A program made the translations under genes and the position numbers. A DNA stretch of 64,000 nucleotides. Origin: Bdellovibrionales bacterium GWA2_49_15 (GTDB lineage: Bacteria > Bdellovibrionota > Bacteriovoracia > Bacteriovoracales > Bacteriovoracaceae). The number at the start of each line of letters is the position of its first letter. Position 1 is the first letter of the stretch. Of this stretch, positions 54,967-62,886 are shown piece by piece. The stretch is from positions 1 to 64,000 of the forward strand of contig MEPP01000021.1 of the NCBI GenBank assembly GCA_001769855.1, read 5' to 3'. Below the pieces are notes generated by a model that saw only the letters and a list, made by a program, of their open reading frames with translations, made no database searches and had not been told where the DNA came from.

Positions 54967-55731
54967 CTAAATATAAAGACCACCATCTACTTTGATCACT
55001 TCACCAGTAATATATGAAGAGGACATACTTAACAAAAAGCATGTCAAATTGGCCACATCTTGTGTCTTACCAAATTTGCCCAAAGGGATTCCGGTAAGAT
55101 AGCTCAGCTTTACTTTCTCATCAAGGGCCACAGTCATATCAGTTTCAATAAAGCCTGGGCATATTGCATTGCAGCGAACTTGGCGACTCGATAATTCTTT
55201 TGCCAGGGATTTGGTCAACCCCAGCAGTCCGGCCTTAGAGGCGGCGTACACGGTCTGTGCTGCATTTCCCATTAAGCCAACGACTGAGCTGATATTGACG
55301 ATGGAAACTTCTTTGGCCTTAAGAAAATTTCGAGATAAAAGAGAGCACATCATGATGGCCGATTTCAAATTGACGTTCAAGATGTCATCAACATCATTGC
55401 TTTTCACGCGCATAATGAGCTGATCGCGGGCCACACCGGCATTATTAACCAGGCCGGAAATTGGGCCGACTTCTTTCGTAAATTGCTCGAGCTGTTCCTG
55501 GGCCTTGGCCGTATCCGTAACATCGAATGAAAGCCCATACGATTTGCCGCCAAAGCTTTCAAAATGCTGTCGAAGGTTTTCCTTTTCCTCAGAAGTGCCT
55601 CTGGTAGAAAAAACTACAGTGGCCCCTTGTGCGCATAGGCTTTCGCAGATCGTTTTTCCGATACCTCGAGAAGCGCCGGTGACGAGAATAATTTTGTTTT
55701 TTAAATCGGGAAAAATAGCCGTTGTGGTCAT
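54967..55731 (-). CDS. fabG: 3-oxoacyl-ACP reductase
   Basis: A 254-residue NADPH-dependent SDR. TGASRGIGK (about 19-27), NNAGVARDQLIMR, catalytic Ser in VNISSVVG, Tyr-x-x-x-Lys in YAASKAG, and the C-terminal YITGEVIKVDGGLYI typical of FabG. The start overlaps the fabD stop by 4 bases. Confidence 0.96.
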   Translation of the reverse strand: MTTTAIFPDLKNKIILVTGASRGIGKTICESLCAQGATVVFSTRGTSEEKENLRQHFESFGGKSYGLSFDVTDTAKAQEQLEQFTKEVGPISGLVNNAGVARDQLIMRVKSNDVDDILNVNLKSAIMMCSLLSRNFLKAKEVSIVNISSVVGLMGNAAQTVYAASKAGLLGLTKSLAKELSSRQVRCNAICPGFIETDMTVALDEKVKLSYLTGIPLGKFGKTQDVANLTCFLLSMSSSYITGEVIKVDGGLYI

Positions 55732-56678
55732 TGGAAGATCCCCTTTAATTGTTGAAAGGCTCCCTCTTGGTCTAGGGAAAGGGTTTTTAAATCAGGTCGT
55801 GTTTTTTTCACGAGTCCGGCCAAGACGCGTCCAGGACCAACCTCTAAGCACACGGTTTCCTCAGGCAATGATCGAATACTTTGCATCCACAAGACACTAC
55901 CTTCTATCTGTCTGTGGAGATTTTCTTTGATCTGCTCGGCCTTGGTTCCAGGTGCGTATTCGTTGGCATCAATATTGGCGATGTAAGCAATTTCATTCGG
56001 GCAAAGAGAGACGTTGAAAAGTGTTTCTTGCATTTTCACGGCAGCAGGACGCATGAGTCGTGAATGGAAGGGGGCCGATACAGGGAGTTCCATGGCCCGA
56101 TGTGGCTGAGGAAAATTGGCCTTAAGCCAGGCGACGGCTTTTTCCGTGGCGTCCTTGTGGCCGGAAATAACAATTTGATTGGGCTCGTTAAAGTTGGCCG
56201 GCATTACCTCATTGCCTGGACTCGAAGCTTCCCGGCAGGCCTTGATAACAATTTCTTCTGGAACTTTAAGAAGGGCATACATGGCCCCCACTCCCAGAGG
56301 AACTGCCTGCTGCATGAATTGTCCCCGGGCGCGCACCAGACGAAGCGCATTTTCAAAAGTCAAAGATCCGATCGCGATTAAGGCGGCATATTCTCCAACG
56401 GAGTGCCCAAGGCAACGGTTAACGGTAATATCTAATTTTTTTAACTCTTGGGTGAGGATCGTCAGCAATGCCACGGAATGGGTAATAATGGCCGGCTGAG
56501 TATTTTCAGTGAGCTTTAATTGATCTTCTGGTCCCTCAAACATCAGCTTTGTGAGTGGAAAATCCAATGTTTTATCGGCGCGCTCAAAAATTTCCTTCAC
56601 TTGAGAATATTGGGGCATTCCCATGCCAACATATTGGGAACCTTGTCCAGGAAAGAGAAGAGTAACTTGCTTGTTCAT
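55728..56678 (-). CDS. fabD: malonyl-CoA-ACP transacylase
   Basis: A 316-residue acyltransferase with FPGQGSQYVGMG at the N-terminus, nucleophile Ser in GHSVGEYAAL (about 93) and His in PVSAPFHS (about 203). Loads malonyl groups on ACP for FabH/FabF. Gap to fabH is 20 bases. Confidence 0.97.
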   Translation of the reverse strand: MNKQVTLLFPGQGSQYVGMGMPQYSQVKEIFERADKTLDFPLTKLMFEGPEDQLKLTENTQPAIITHSVALLTILTQELKKLDITVNRCLGHSVGEYAALIAIGSLTFENALRLVRARGQFMQQAVPLGVGAMYALLKVPEEIVIKACREASSPGNEVMPANFNEPNQIVISGHKDATEKAVAWLKANFPQPHRAMELPVSAPFHSRLMRPAAVKMQETLFNVSLCPNEIAYIANIDANEYAPGTKAEQIKENLHRQIEGSVLWMQSIRSLPEETVCLEVGPGRVLAGLVKKTRPDLKTLSLDQEGAFQQLKGIFQ

Positions 56679-56698
56679 ACAAACTCCATGCCTAGGAT

Positions 56699-57700
56699 TT
56701 AGTATCGCAGTAGGGTTGAACCAAAAGTTAGTCCTGCACCAAAGGCATCCAGAAGCACAACATCGCCCCGTTTTATCTTTCCTTCTGTTATGGCCTCATG
56801 AAAGGCAATAGGGACTGTGGCGGCGGAAGTATTTCCATACTTTGCAATATTGATAATGACTTTGTTTTCAGGGATACCCAATATTTTTCCAGTGGTCTCG
56901 ATGATCCGCAGATTGGCCTGATGAGGAATCAGCCAATCAACCTGCTCCAGGGACATTTTGGCATCATCTAAAACATATCTTGCACATTGGGCCAGAGTAC
57001 GAGTGGCAACCTTGAACATCTCACCACCCTTCATTTTCATGTAGTGCGATTCTTCCTCTAGGTGCTTGGCCGTTATTGGAGTTACGGCCCCACCAATAGG
57101 CTGATCAAAAAATTCTTTGCCGGTTCCATCAGCCCCCAGGTAAGTCGAGAAGATGGTCGATGGATCTCCTGCAGGGGCGCGTCCTAGAAGGGCGACACCG
57201 CATCCATCTCCAAAAAGGATACAGATGGAGCGATCTTTCCAGTTTACTTCACGGCTCAACATCTCAGAGCCAATCACCAGAGCGGTTTTGATCATTCCGG
57301 TTTGAATCATGGCATGGGCCATATTCAGCCCGTAGACAAAACCCGAGCAAGCAGCAGCCAGATCAAGGCAGGCGCACTTGTTTGTGATTCCCAGCTTGGT
57401 TTGGAGAATTGAAGCACTATTAGGGAGTTTCATATCCGGAGTCACTGAACCAAAAAAGATCATGTCGATATCGTTAGGGGATAAGTTGGCCGTTTTCAGT
57501 GCTTGCTGGGTTGCATGGTAAGCCATGTCAGTAGGGAATTCGCCTCCGTCGGGAGAGCATATCCGCCGCTCTTTGATGCCGGTTCGCTCAACAATCCACT
57601 GATCGTCAGTCTCCACCATTTTTTCCAAGTCTTTATTGGTAAGAATTCTCTTGGGTAAGTAAATTCCAGTCCCTAGGATTTTGCTTTGATAGTGGGGCAT
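56699..57700 (-). CDS. fabH: beta-ketoacyl-ACP synthase III
   Basis: A 333-residue KAS III starting fatty-acid synthesis from acetyl- or branched acyl-CoA. Catalytic Cys in DLAAACSGFVYGL (about 115), His in WLIPHQANLRI and Asn in YGNTSAATVP. The active-site residues are all kept. Unlike the common rpmF-plsX-fabH order, plsX is not between rpmF and this gene. Confidence 0.97.
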   Translation of the reverse strand: MPHYQSKILGTGIYLPKRILTNKDLEKMVETDDQWIVERTGIKERRICSPDGGEFPTDMAYHATQQALKTANLSPNDIDMIFFGSVTPDMKLPNSASILQTKLGITNKCACLDLAAACSGFVYGLNMAHAMIQTGMIKTALVIGSEMLSREVNWKDRSICILFGDGCGVALLGRAPAGDPSTIFSTYLGADGTGKEFFDQPIGGAVTPITAKHLEEESHYMKMKGGEMFKVATRTLAQCARYVLDDAKMSLEQVDWLIPHQANLRIIETTGKILGIPENKVIINIAKYGNTSAATVPIAFHEAITEGKIKRGDVVLLDAFGAGLTFGSTLLRY

Positions 57701-57712
57701 ATGCTACCTTTG

Positions 57713-57738
57713 AAAAAAAAGGGCCCAGTTCAGGGCCC
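57713..57738 (-). terminator. terminator between rpmF and fabH
   Basis: GGGCCC (57733-57738 and 57721-57726), loop 6 bases, followed on the reverse strand by T8 (A-run 57713-57720). A strong intrinsic terminator that ends 12 bases before the fabH ATG, so fabH depends on read-through or on a promoter within or just before it. Confidence 0.85.
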
Positions 57739-57774
57739 GTCTTGTCTGGAAAATGAACTGAGCTTTAGAACTCA

Positions 57775-58002
57775 TTATTCTTGAGTAGGTTCTGCTTGTG
57801 CTTTGGCTGCCAGCTTTTCTGTGCGAGAGGTGAAGATTTTGATTCCCTTATAGGTACCGGTAGCTGGGTTTACACGATGAGATAGGACGTAATCTCCAGT
57901 CGTAGCGTCGCGCCCAACTGTTTTTGCGGAAAGTTTATGATGCTGTCCAGCATGTCTCATTCCCTTTCTAGAAACACTGGTTTTTTTCTTAGGTACGGCC
58001 AT
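57775..58002 (-). CDS. rpmF: 50S ribosomal protein L32, cysteine-free form
   Basis: A 75-residue L32 starting MAVPKKKTSVSRKGMRHAGQ. The usual zinc-finger Cys pairs (C-PNC) are absent; the region reads RDATTGDYVLSHRVNPATG. This is the C-minus form that does not need zinc. A C-terminal tail (TEKLAAKAQAEPTQE) is longer than usual. A longer frame to 58056 would add a hydrophobic leader not found in L32 and is rejected. Confidence 0.93.
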   Translation of the reverse strand: MAVPKKKTSVSRKGMRHAGQHHKLSAKTVGRDATTGDYVLSHRVNPATGTYKGIKIFTSRTEKLAAKAQAEPTQE

Positions 58003-58118
58003 GGTCAACTCCAACAGATTGAAAACAAAAAAAAGTAATAGTTTTACGGCGTTCATCTGTACGATAATTCAATCAATAACGCAAGAACTTCCAGTTTTTG
58101 CGCGATGCGCGAGGTGTT

Positions 58119-58655
58119 ATGAAAATTTTTTTATGTGGGTTTATGGGGGCAGGCAAAACCCATCTTATGCAAAACTTGAAAAAAAGGTCTGATCCGACGT
58201 GGGATTTTATTGACCTCGATGAAAGGCTTTTTGAGCAGCTAAAATCTTCTACAGACAAACATTTAGGGGAATCCATTGAACGTCTTGGCTGGGATCAATT
58301 TCGCGCTTCGGAGAAATCCACGATCTTGGAAATTTTAAGAGGGAAGAAGAATATCTGTGTAAGTCTGGGAGGAGGAGCGCTCAACCGTGAGATTATTGAA
58401 GCGATTAAAAAGCAGTCGGAAACATTGTTGATATGGGTGGATACACCTCTTGAAGTTTGCTTGAAGCGCATTCAAGGAGATCCCACCAGGCCGCTTGCTC
58501 GAAAGAGCGAGCGAGAATTAAACGATCTCTATCTTGAGCGCGCGCCACTGTATCTGGAGGCGCATGTCCGTGCCAGTGAGTTGGATCATGCCACAAGCGG
58601 GCAAAATCCCATTGATTTAGCCCAGCTAATAAGAAAGCATGTAGGCAGTGCGTGA
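58119..58655 (+). CDS. aroK: shikimate kinase
   Basis: A 178-residue kinase. P-loop GFMGAGKT (7-14), DLDERLFE (Asp of the shikimate site), SLGGGALN and RPLARKS lid residue region. It phosphorylates shikimate in aromatic amino-acid synthesis. I choose ATG 58119, because earlier codons (58098) lack family similarity. Divergent from rpmF. Confidence 0.9.
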   Translation: MKIFLCGFMGAGKTHLMQNLKKRSDPTWDFIDLDERLFEQLKSSTDKHLGESIERLGWDQFRASEKSTILEILRGKKNICVSLGGGALNREIIEAIKKQSETLLIWVDTPLEVCLKRIQGDPTRPLARKSERELNDLYLERAPLYLEAHVRASELDHATSGQNPIDLAQLIRKHVGSA

Positions 58656-58688
58656 TTCGCCCTATATACTTAAGATAAGGGTGTAAAT

Positions 58689-60182
58689 ATGAGTGAAATA
58701 ACAAAATATTTTGATGTCGTGATGTTGATGGCCGATGTGCGGGAAGCCAGAGAATTGTCGCTTGTTTTCAAAAAAGTCGGAATTAATCCCATCTGTTACA
58801 CAGAGTATGGCCCATTTTGGCACGGTATTCTCAATCGTCCGCCTTCTCTCGCCTTGATCGATATCTCCCTTATGGGCCAAGGACATCTTCCCCTCAAAGA
58901 ACATCCACTGATTAAGGGTGGCCAACTACCGATTGCCTTTTTTTATAAGGATGAGCATCGGCCCTTACTCTCATCCACCTTGGATTATGCCCATTATGGA
59001 CTGATCCGCAAGCAGGCCGATTACGAAGCTCCTCTCAAATCGTTGCTGTTACGAGTGAACCAACATTTGGCGCTCGAGGGACTTTTAAAACAAAAGGAGT
59101 TGGAACTTGGCAAGCGAGAGGCCCAGCTGGCCCGCTTATTAAAGGACAATGAAGAGCTACGCTTACAGCTAGAGGCAAGCACTGAACTTAAAAATTTTCA
59201 ATTTGATGGAGAGGCCTTACGAAATGCCCAGGATTTTTCGACTTGGCTGGTGGCCCATTTTGAAAAGTGGCCTTGGATCAAACGTTTTGCCCTCTACGAA
59301 TATTCTTTGTCAGAAAAAAAATTGATCACCCCTCCGGTCGTCAGCCCCAAGTATGTTCCTTTGCCGGCTTTGCAGGTTTCTGCCGGCCCCAGTCCTGTCA
59401 TGCAAAATATGGCGGCCCAGGTGGCGCTAGAAAATTTAGGGCCCAAATTGATTTCGCTCAATCTCATCGGCCCATTCGAGAATCCATCCATCATGGTCTT
59501 TTTGGAAATCAAAGAACATCATGATGTGGGTAAAGATCTTTTCCAGGATGATCGTTTTCAACCCTCATGGCCTCTGATTGAAAATTTTCTGAGTGGGGCT
59601 TATGCCATTTGGGAATTACAGCATTTTACTATTCCAAAAAATTCCACCAAAGAAAGGTCCTTGTACGATGTGCTGGCCCTTGCAGATAGAGAATTTTTTG
59701 GTGATATGAGTACGGTCAGGACCGCAGAGAGCGGAGTGGACTTCGTTTTTATCGGTCTTGATATCAGCTTTCTTGATCATATTATTAAAAAACATCCGGA
59801 AAACCGATTTTTCTGGCAGAAATTCGGACAGGATTTCAAATCTAGAATACAAAATGTTTTGAGACACGATGACAATGCTTTTATTTCTGTCGCCGGGCCG
59901 TATTCCTACATAATGGCGATCCCACAAGCGTTTTATCAGAGAACCTGGGATCAGGTTCGCGATCTCGCACAACGGTTTTCCTACTGGCGATATTTTGAAA
60001 ATCCTGAGAAAATTTTTGTTGAAAGTGTTCGACCGCTCACACGACAGCTTCCCGAATCTTCTGACGCGTTGTTAAACTTTATTGATAATCCGGCAACCCA
60101 ATTTACCTCTGTGTCGCGGAGAAAAACCGGCGAGCAGATGGAAGTTCGCAAAGAGAATTTTGCTTCAGAGACGAGGCCATAG
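58689..60182 (+). CDS. receiver-like plus degenerate GGDEF-like protein
   Basis: A 497-residue cytoplasmic protein. Residues 1-125 resemble a receiver domain (FDVVMLMADVREARELSLVF, PPSLALIDISLMGQG) but no clear conserved phospho-Asp triad. A coiled coil follows (about 130-175). The last third aligns in outline with GGDEF: DFVFIGLDISFLDHI, RIQNVLRHDDNAFISVAGPYSYIMAIP, where the GG(D/E)EF loop is replaced by AGPYS, so it should be catalytically dead. May act as a regulatory or structural protein near alr. Function unknown. Confidence 0.6.
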   Translation: MSEITKYFDVVMLMADVREARELSLVFKKVGINPICYTEYGPFWHGILNRPPSLALIDISLMGQGHLPLKEHPLIKGGQLPIAFFYKDEHRPLLSSTLDYAHYGLIRKQADYEAPLKSLLLRVNQHLALEGLLKQKELELGKREAQLARLLKDNEELRLQLEASTELKNFQFDGEALRNAQDFSTWLVAHFEKWPWIKRFALYEYSLSEKKLITPPVVSPKYVPLPALQVSAGPSPVMQNMAAQVALENLGPKLISLNLIGPFENPSIMVFLEIKEHHDVGKDLFQDDRFQPSWPLIENFLSGAYAIWELQHFTIPKNSTKERSLYDVLALADREFFGDMSTVRTAESGVDFVFIGLDISFLDHIIKKHPENRFFWQKFGQDFKSRIQNVLRHDDNAFISVAGPYSYIMAIPQAFYQRTWDQVRDLAQRFSYWRYFENPEKIFVESVRPLTRQLPESSDALLNFIDNPATQFTSVSRRKTGEQMEVRKENFASETRP

Positions 60183-60185
60183 TTA

Positions 60186-61310
60186 GTGAGACTCGGGGCA
60201 AATCTTGATATCGATTTAAAACTTCTCAAGAGCAACATTCAGGCCCTTCGCGCGCTTGTTTCTAAAACCGATATTTTGTTTATGGTTAAGGCCAATGGCT
60301 ATGGGCACGGGATGGTCCCTGTCGCACGGTACGCTCTTGAAGAATGTGGGGTGGGAAATTATGGCGTCGCGACTTTGTTTGAAGGCCTAAAGCTGAGAAA
60401 AGCAATCCCCGAACGCCCCTTTGATATTTACGTATTTTCTGAGAATCACTTGACCTCTCAGTATGCCGAACAATACGCCCATAGTGCTCTCATTCCAGTT
60501 CTTTCATCGCTGGATGAGCTAGATTTATTTTTGAGTGAGAAAGCTTTTTCTCGAGTCCCTCTCGTGCTGAAGTTCAATACAGGTATGAATCGACTTGGTT
60601 TATCCATGGGTGAGGATGAGCTGGAGTTGGTGCTAAGCAAGTTGAAAAACAAGGGCCGTCGGGAAATTTTTCATCTTATGACTCATTTTGGCAGGTCTTT
60701 TGAGCCGTTATCCGCCCCTGGTCAGACGACCCTTGCTCAGATGCAGTCTTTTGAGCAAATCAGACAGCGCTTCTCGCAGGAAGGATTTTCTATCCAGTAT
60801 ACCTCGACCTCCAACTCCGGGGCGATTGAACAGGGAGTTGGGGTTGGCCTGTCGCATGTTCGTCCTGGGCTTATGCTGTATGGTCCCTCTTCACTTGCCA
60901 CCTCAACTTTGTGGAAAGGTCAGAGCATTTCGTCCTTAAAAGTGCAGGTGCTGCGCCGGATGAGTGTGAAGAAAAAAACTCCTATTGGTTATGGTGGGGC
61001 CTTAACACCAGAGGACGGAACGGTATGCATTTTGGCCATTGGGTACGGCGATGGTTTTTCAACGAAGTTACAAAATACCATTCTTTATCATTTGCCCGGA
61101 AAGCCTATGTTTTTTGGACGCATCAATATGGATATGGCGCAGCTATTTTATACTGGATCAGGTACTGGCATTCCCAAAGAAGGTGACGTACTAGAAATTT
61201 GGGGCCATGATCCCGCTCATATCCTGAGTATGTCTGCACAGTCTGGCATCATACCTTACGAGATTTATTGCGCGTTAGGGGATCGAATTCCACGGAAATA
61301 TACGCTATGA
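60186..61310 (+). CDS. alr: alanine racemase
   Basis: A 374-residue PLP enzyme making D-alanine for peptidoglycan. PLP Lys35 in MVKANGYGHG, catalytic Tyr in IGYGGALTPEDG (about 265), Arg and Met positions in FGRINMDM and the C-terminal IPYEIYCALGDRIPR are typical. Starts at GTG 60186, 3 bases after the preceding gene. ATGA overlap with mlaE. Confidence 0.95.
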   Translation: MRLGANLDIDLKLLKSNIQALRALVSKTDILFMVKANGYGHGMVPVARYALEECGVGNYGVATLFEGLKLRKAIPERPFDIYVFSENHLTSQYAEQYAHSALIPVLSSLDELDLFLSEKAFSRVPLVLKFNTGMNRLGLSMGEDELELVLSKLKNKGRREIFHLMTHFGRSFEPLSAPGQTTLAQMQSFEQIRQRFSQEGFSIQYTSTSNSGAIEQGVGVGLSHVRPGLMLYGPSSLATSTLWKGQSISSLKVQVLRRMSVKKKTPIGYGGALTPEDGTVCILAIGYGDGFSTKLQNTILYHLPGKPMFFGRINMDMAQLFYTGSGTGIPKEGDVLEIWGHDPAHILSMSAQSGIIPYEIYCALGDRIPRKYTL

Positions 61311-62125
61311 GCACGAGCAATTCACATCCAGCGGAACATCCGTGGCCTTACAGAGTCGTTGCAGACGTGGGGAAATCCATCATTGAAGTTTTGCGCGGAC
61401 TGGGAAAAATTTCCATCTTTTCCGGGCGTTTCTTCTATTGGGTGGGGCGCCCGCCATTTCGCCTGCGTTTAATTTTTGAGCAGCTCTTTTTTATTGGTAA
61501 CAAGAGTGTTTTTATTATTGTCCTTTCTGGTTCTTTCACCGGCATGGTCATGGCCTACCAAACCTATTTTGGATTTAAATTAATTAACGTAGATACTTTA
61601 GTCGGCCCTGTCGTAGCCATTTCCTTAGCCAAAGAATTAGCACCGGTTTTGACCGGACTGATTGTGGCCGGCCGTGCAGGTTCTGCCATGGCCGCCCAGA
61701 TTGGAACCATGAAAGTTACCGAGCAAGTTGATGCGCTGGAGGTTATGGGAATTAACTCTCTTCAATACTTGGCGGCTCCGAGAATTATAGCCGGAACACT
61801 GGCCTTGCCTCTCTTGTCCATCATCTTTTTATTCGTGGGAAGTGTGGGCGCCTATATTATCGGTACCAAGGCCTTGATGATTGATGAGGCCCTTTTTTAT
61901 TCTAAGCTTGGTGAATTCATGTACCTGGAGGATATGCTCCAAGGGGTGATTAAGGCATTCTTTTTTGGTTTTGTCGTTTCCACCATTGGCACATATTTTG
62001 GGTTTGAAGTCACGGAGGGAGCGGAAGGCGTAGGCCGAGGCACCAATCAAGCTGTCGTATGGGGAATGATTTTTGTCTTGGTTCTCGATTACTTCTTAAC
62101 CAGCTTTTTGATCAGGATTTTGTAA
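61307..62125 (+). CDS. mlaE: MlaE-family lipid ABC permease
   Basis: A 272-residue inner-membrane permease. Family motifs: SGSFTGMVMAYQTYFGF, AKELAPVLTGLIVAGRAGSAMAAQIGTMKVTEQVDAL (EQVDALEVMG core), and five hydrophobic helices. Moves phospholipids across the periplasm with MlaF and MlaD. Start at 61307 overlaps the alr stop as ATGA; a longer frame from 61268 is inside alr. Confidence 0.95.
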   Translation: MSTSNSHPAEHPWPYRVVADVGKSIIEVLRGLGKISIFSGRFFYWVGRPPFRLRLIFEQLFFIGNKSVFIIVLSGSFTGMVMAYQTYFGFKLINVDTLVGPVVAISLAKELAPVLTGLIVAGRAGSAMAAQIGTMKVTEQVDALEVMGINSLQYLAAPRIIAGTLALPLLSIIFLFVGSVGAYIIGTKALMIDEALFYSKLGEFMYLEDMLQGVIKAFFFGFVVSTIGTYFGFEVTEGAEGVGRGTNQAVVWGMIFVLVLDYFLTSFLIRIL

Positions 62126-62871
62126 TGCCCGATGATATTATTATTCAATTTGAGGGTGTCACCAAAAGATATGGCGAGCATGTTATTCTTTCCAATTTAA
62201 ATTTTTCAATTCATAAGAATAAAATTACTACGATTTTGGGTTTTTCCGGTGCTGGGAAGTCGACACTGATGAAACTTATTTTAGGTTTGGTTCATCCGAC
62301 AGAGGGAACGGTATATGTACTTGGGCAGGATTTATCTAAGCTAGGTGATTATCCGCTGAGAGAATTTCGCCGTAATTTTGGCATGGTTTTTCAATATGCC
62401 GCTCTTTTTGATGCCATGACGGCCTATCAAAATGTCGAGTTTCCTTTGAAAGAATTTACCAATTTAAGGCCTTCTGAGCGTGATCACAAAGTCAGACATC
62501 TCTTAACTTCAGTAGGCATTGATGATTTTGGAATGAAAAAGTTACCTTCGGAACTATCCGGTGGTATGAGAAAGCGCGTGGGGTTGGCCCGTGCGTTGGC
62601 ATTGTCGCCCGCCATAATGCTCTATGATGAGCCCACCACCGGATTGGACCCCATTACAAGTAAAATGGTCAATGATTTGATTGTAGAGACCGCCGATGCT
62701 CATAAAGACAGAGGCCTCACCTCGGTTATAATTTCTCACGATATTAAGGCAACTTTAAAGATTTCCGACTTCATTGCCTTTTTAGACCGTGGTAGAATTG
62801 TAGAGTATTTGCCGGCCAAGGATTTTGTGAATTCCAACCATCCGTTGGTACAGGAGTTCGTGCATTTATGA
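62125..62871 (+). CDS. mlaF: MlaF-family ABC ATPase
   Basis: A 248-residue ATPase. Walker A GFSGAGKST (about 39-47), signature LSGGMRKRVGLARAL, Walker B IMLYDEPTTGLDP, H-loop VIISHD. ATG 62125 overlaps the mlaE stop as TAATG, so the two are coupled. Drives the lipid transporter. Confidence 0.95.
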   Translation: MPDDIIIQFEGVTKRYGEHVILSNLNFSIHKNKITTILGFSGAGKSTLMKLILGLVHPTEGTVYVLGQDLSKLGDYPLREFRRNFGMVFQYAALFDAMTAYQNVEFPLKEFTNLRPSERDHKVRHLLTSVGIDDFGMKKLPSELSGGMRKRVGLARALALSPAIMLYDEPTTGLDPITSKMVNDLIVETADAHKDRGLTSVIISHDIKATLKISDFIAFLDRGRIVEYLPAKDFVNSNHPLVQEFVHL

Positions 62872-62886
62872 AACGAGTCGTACGAT

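Noticed and set aside
57775..58056. Longer L32 frame with a hydrophobic leader from 58056
   Set aside because: L32 proteins start MAVPKKK; the extra 18 residues are hydrophobic and unrelated. Start placed at 58002.
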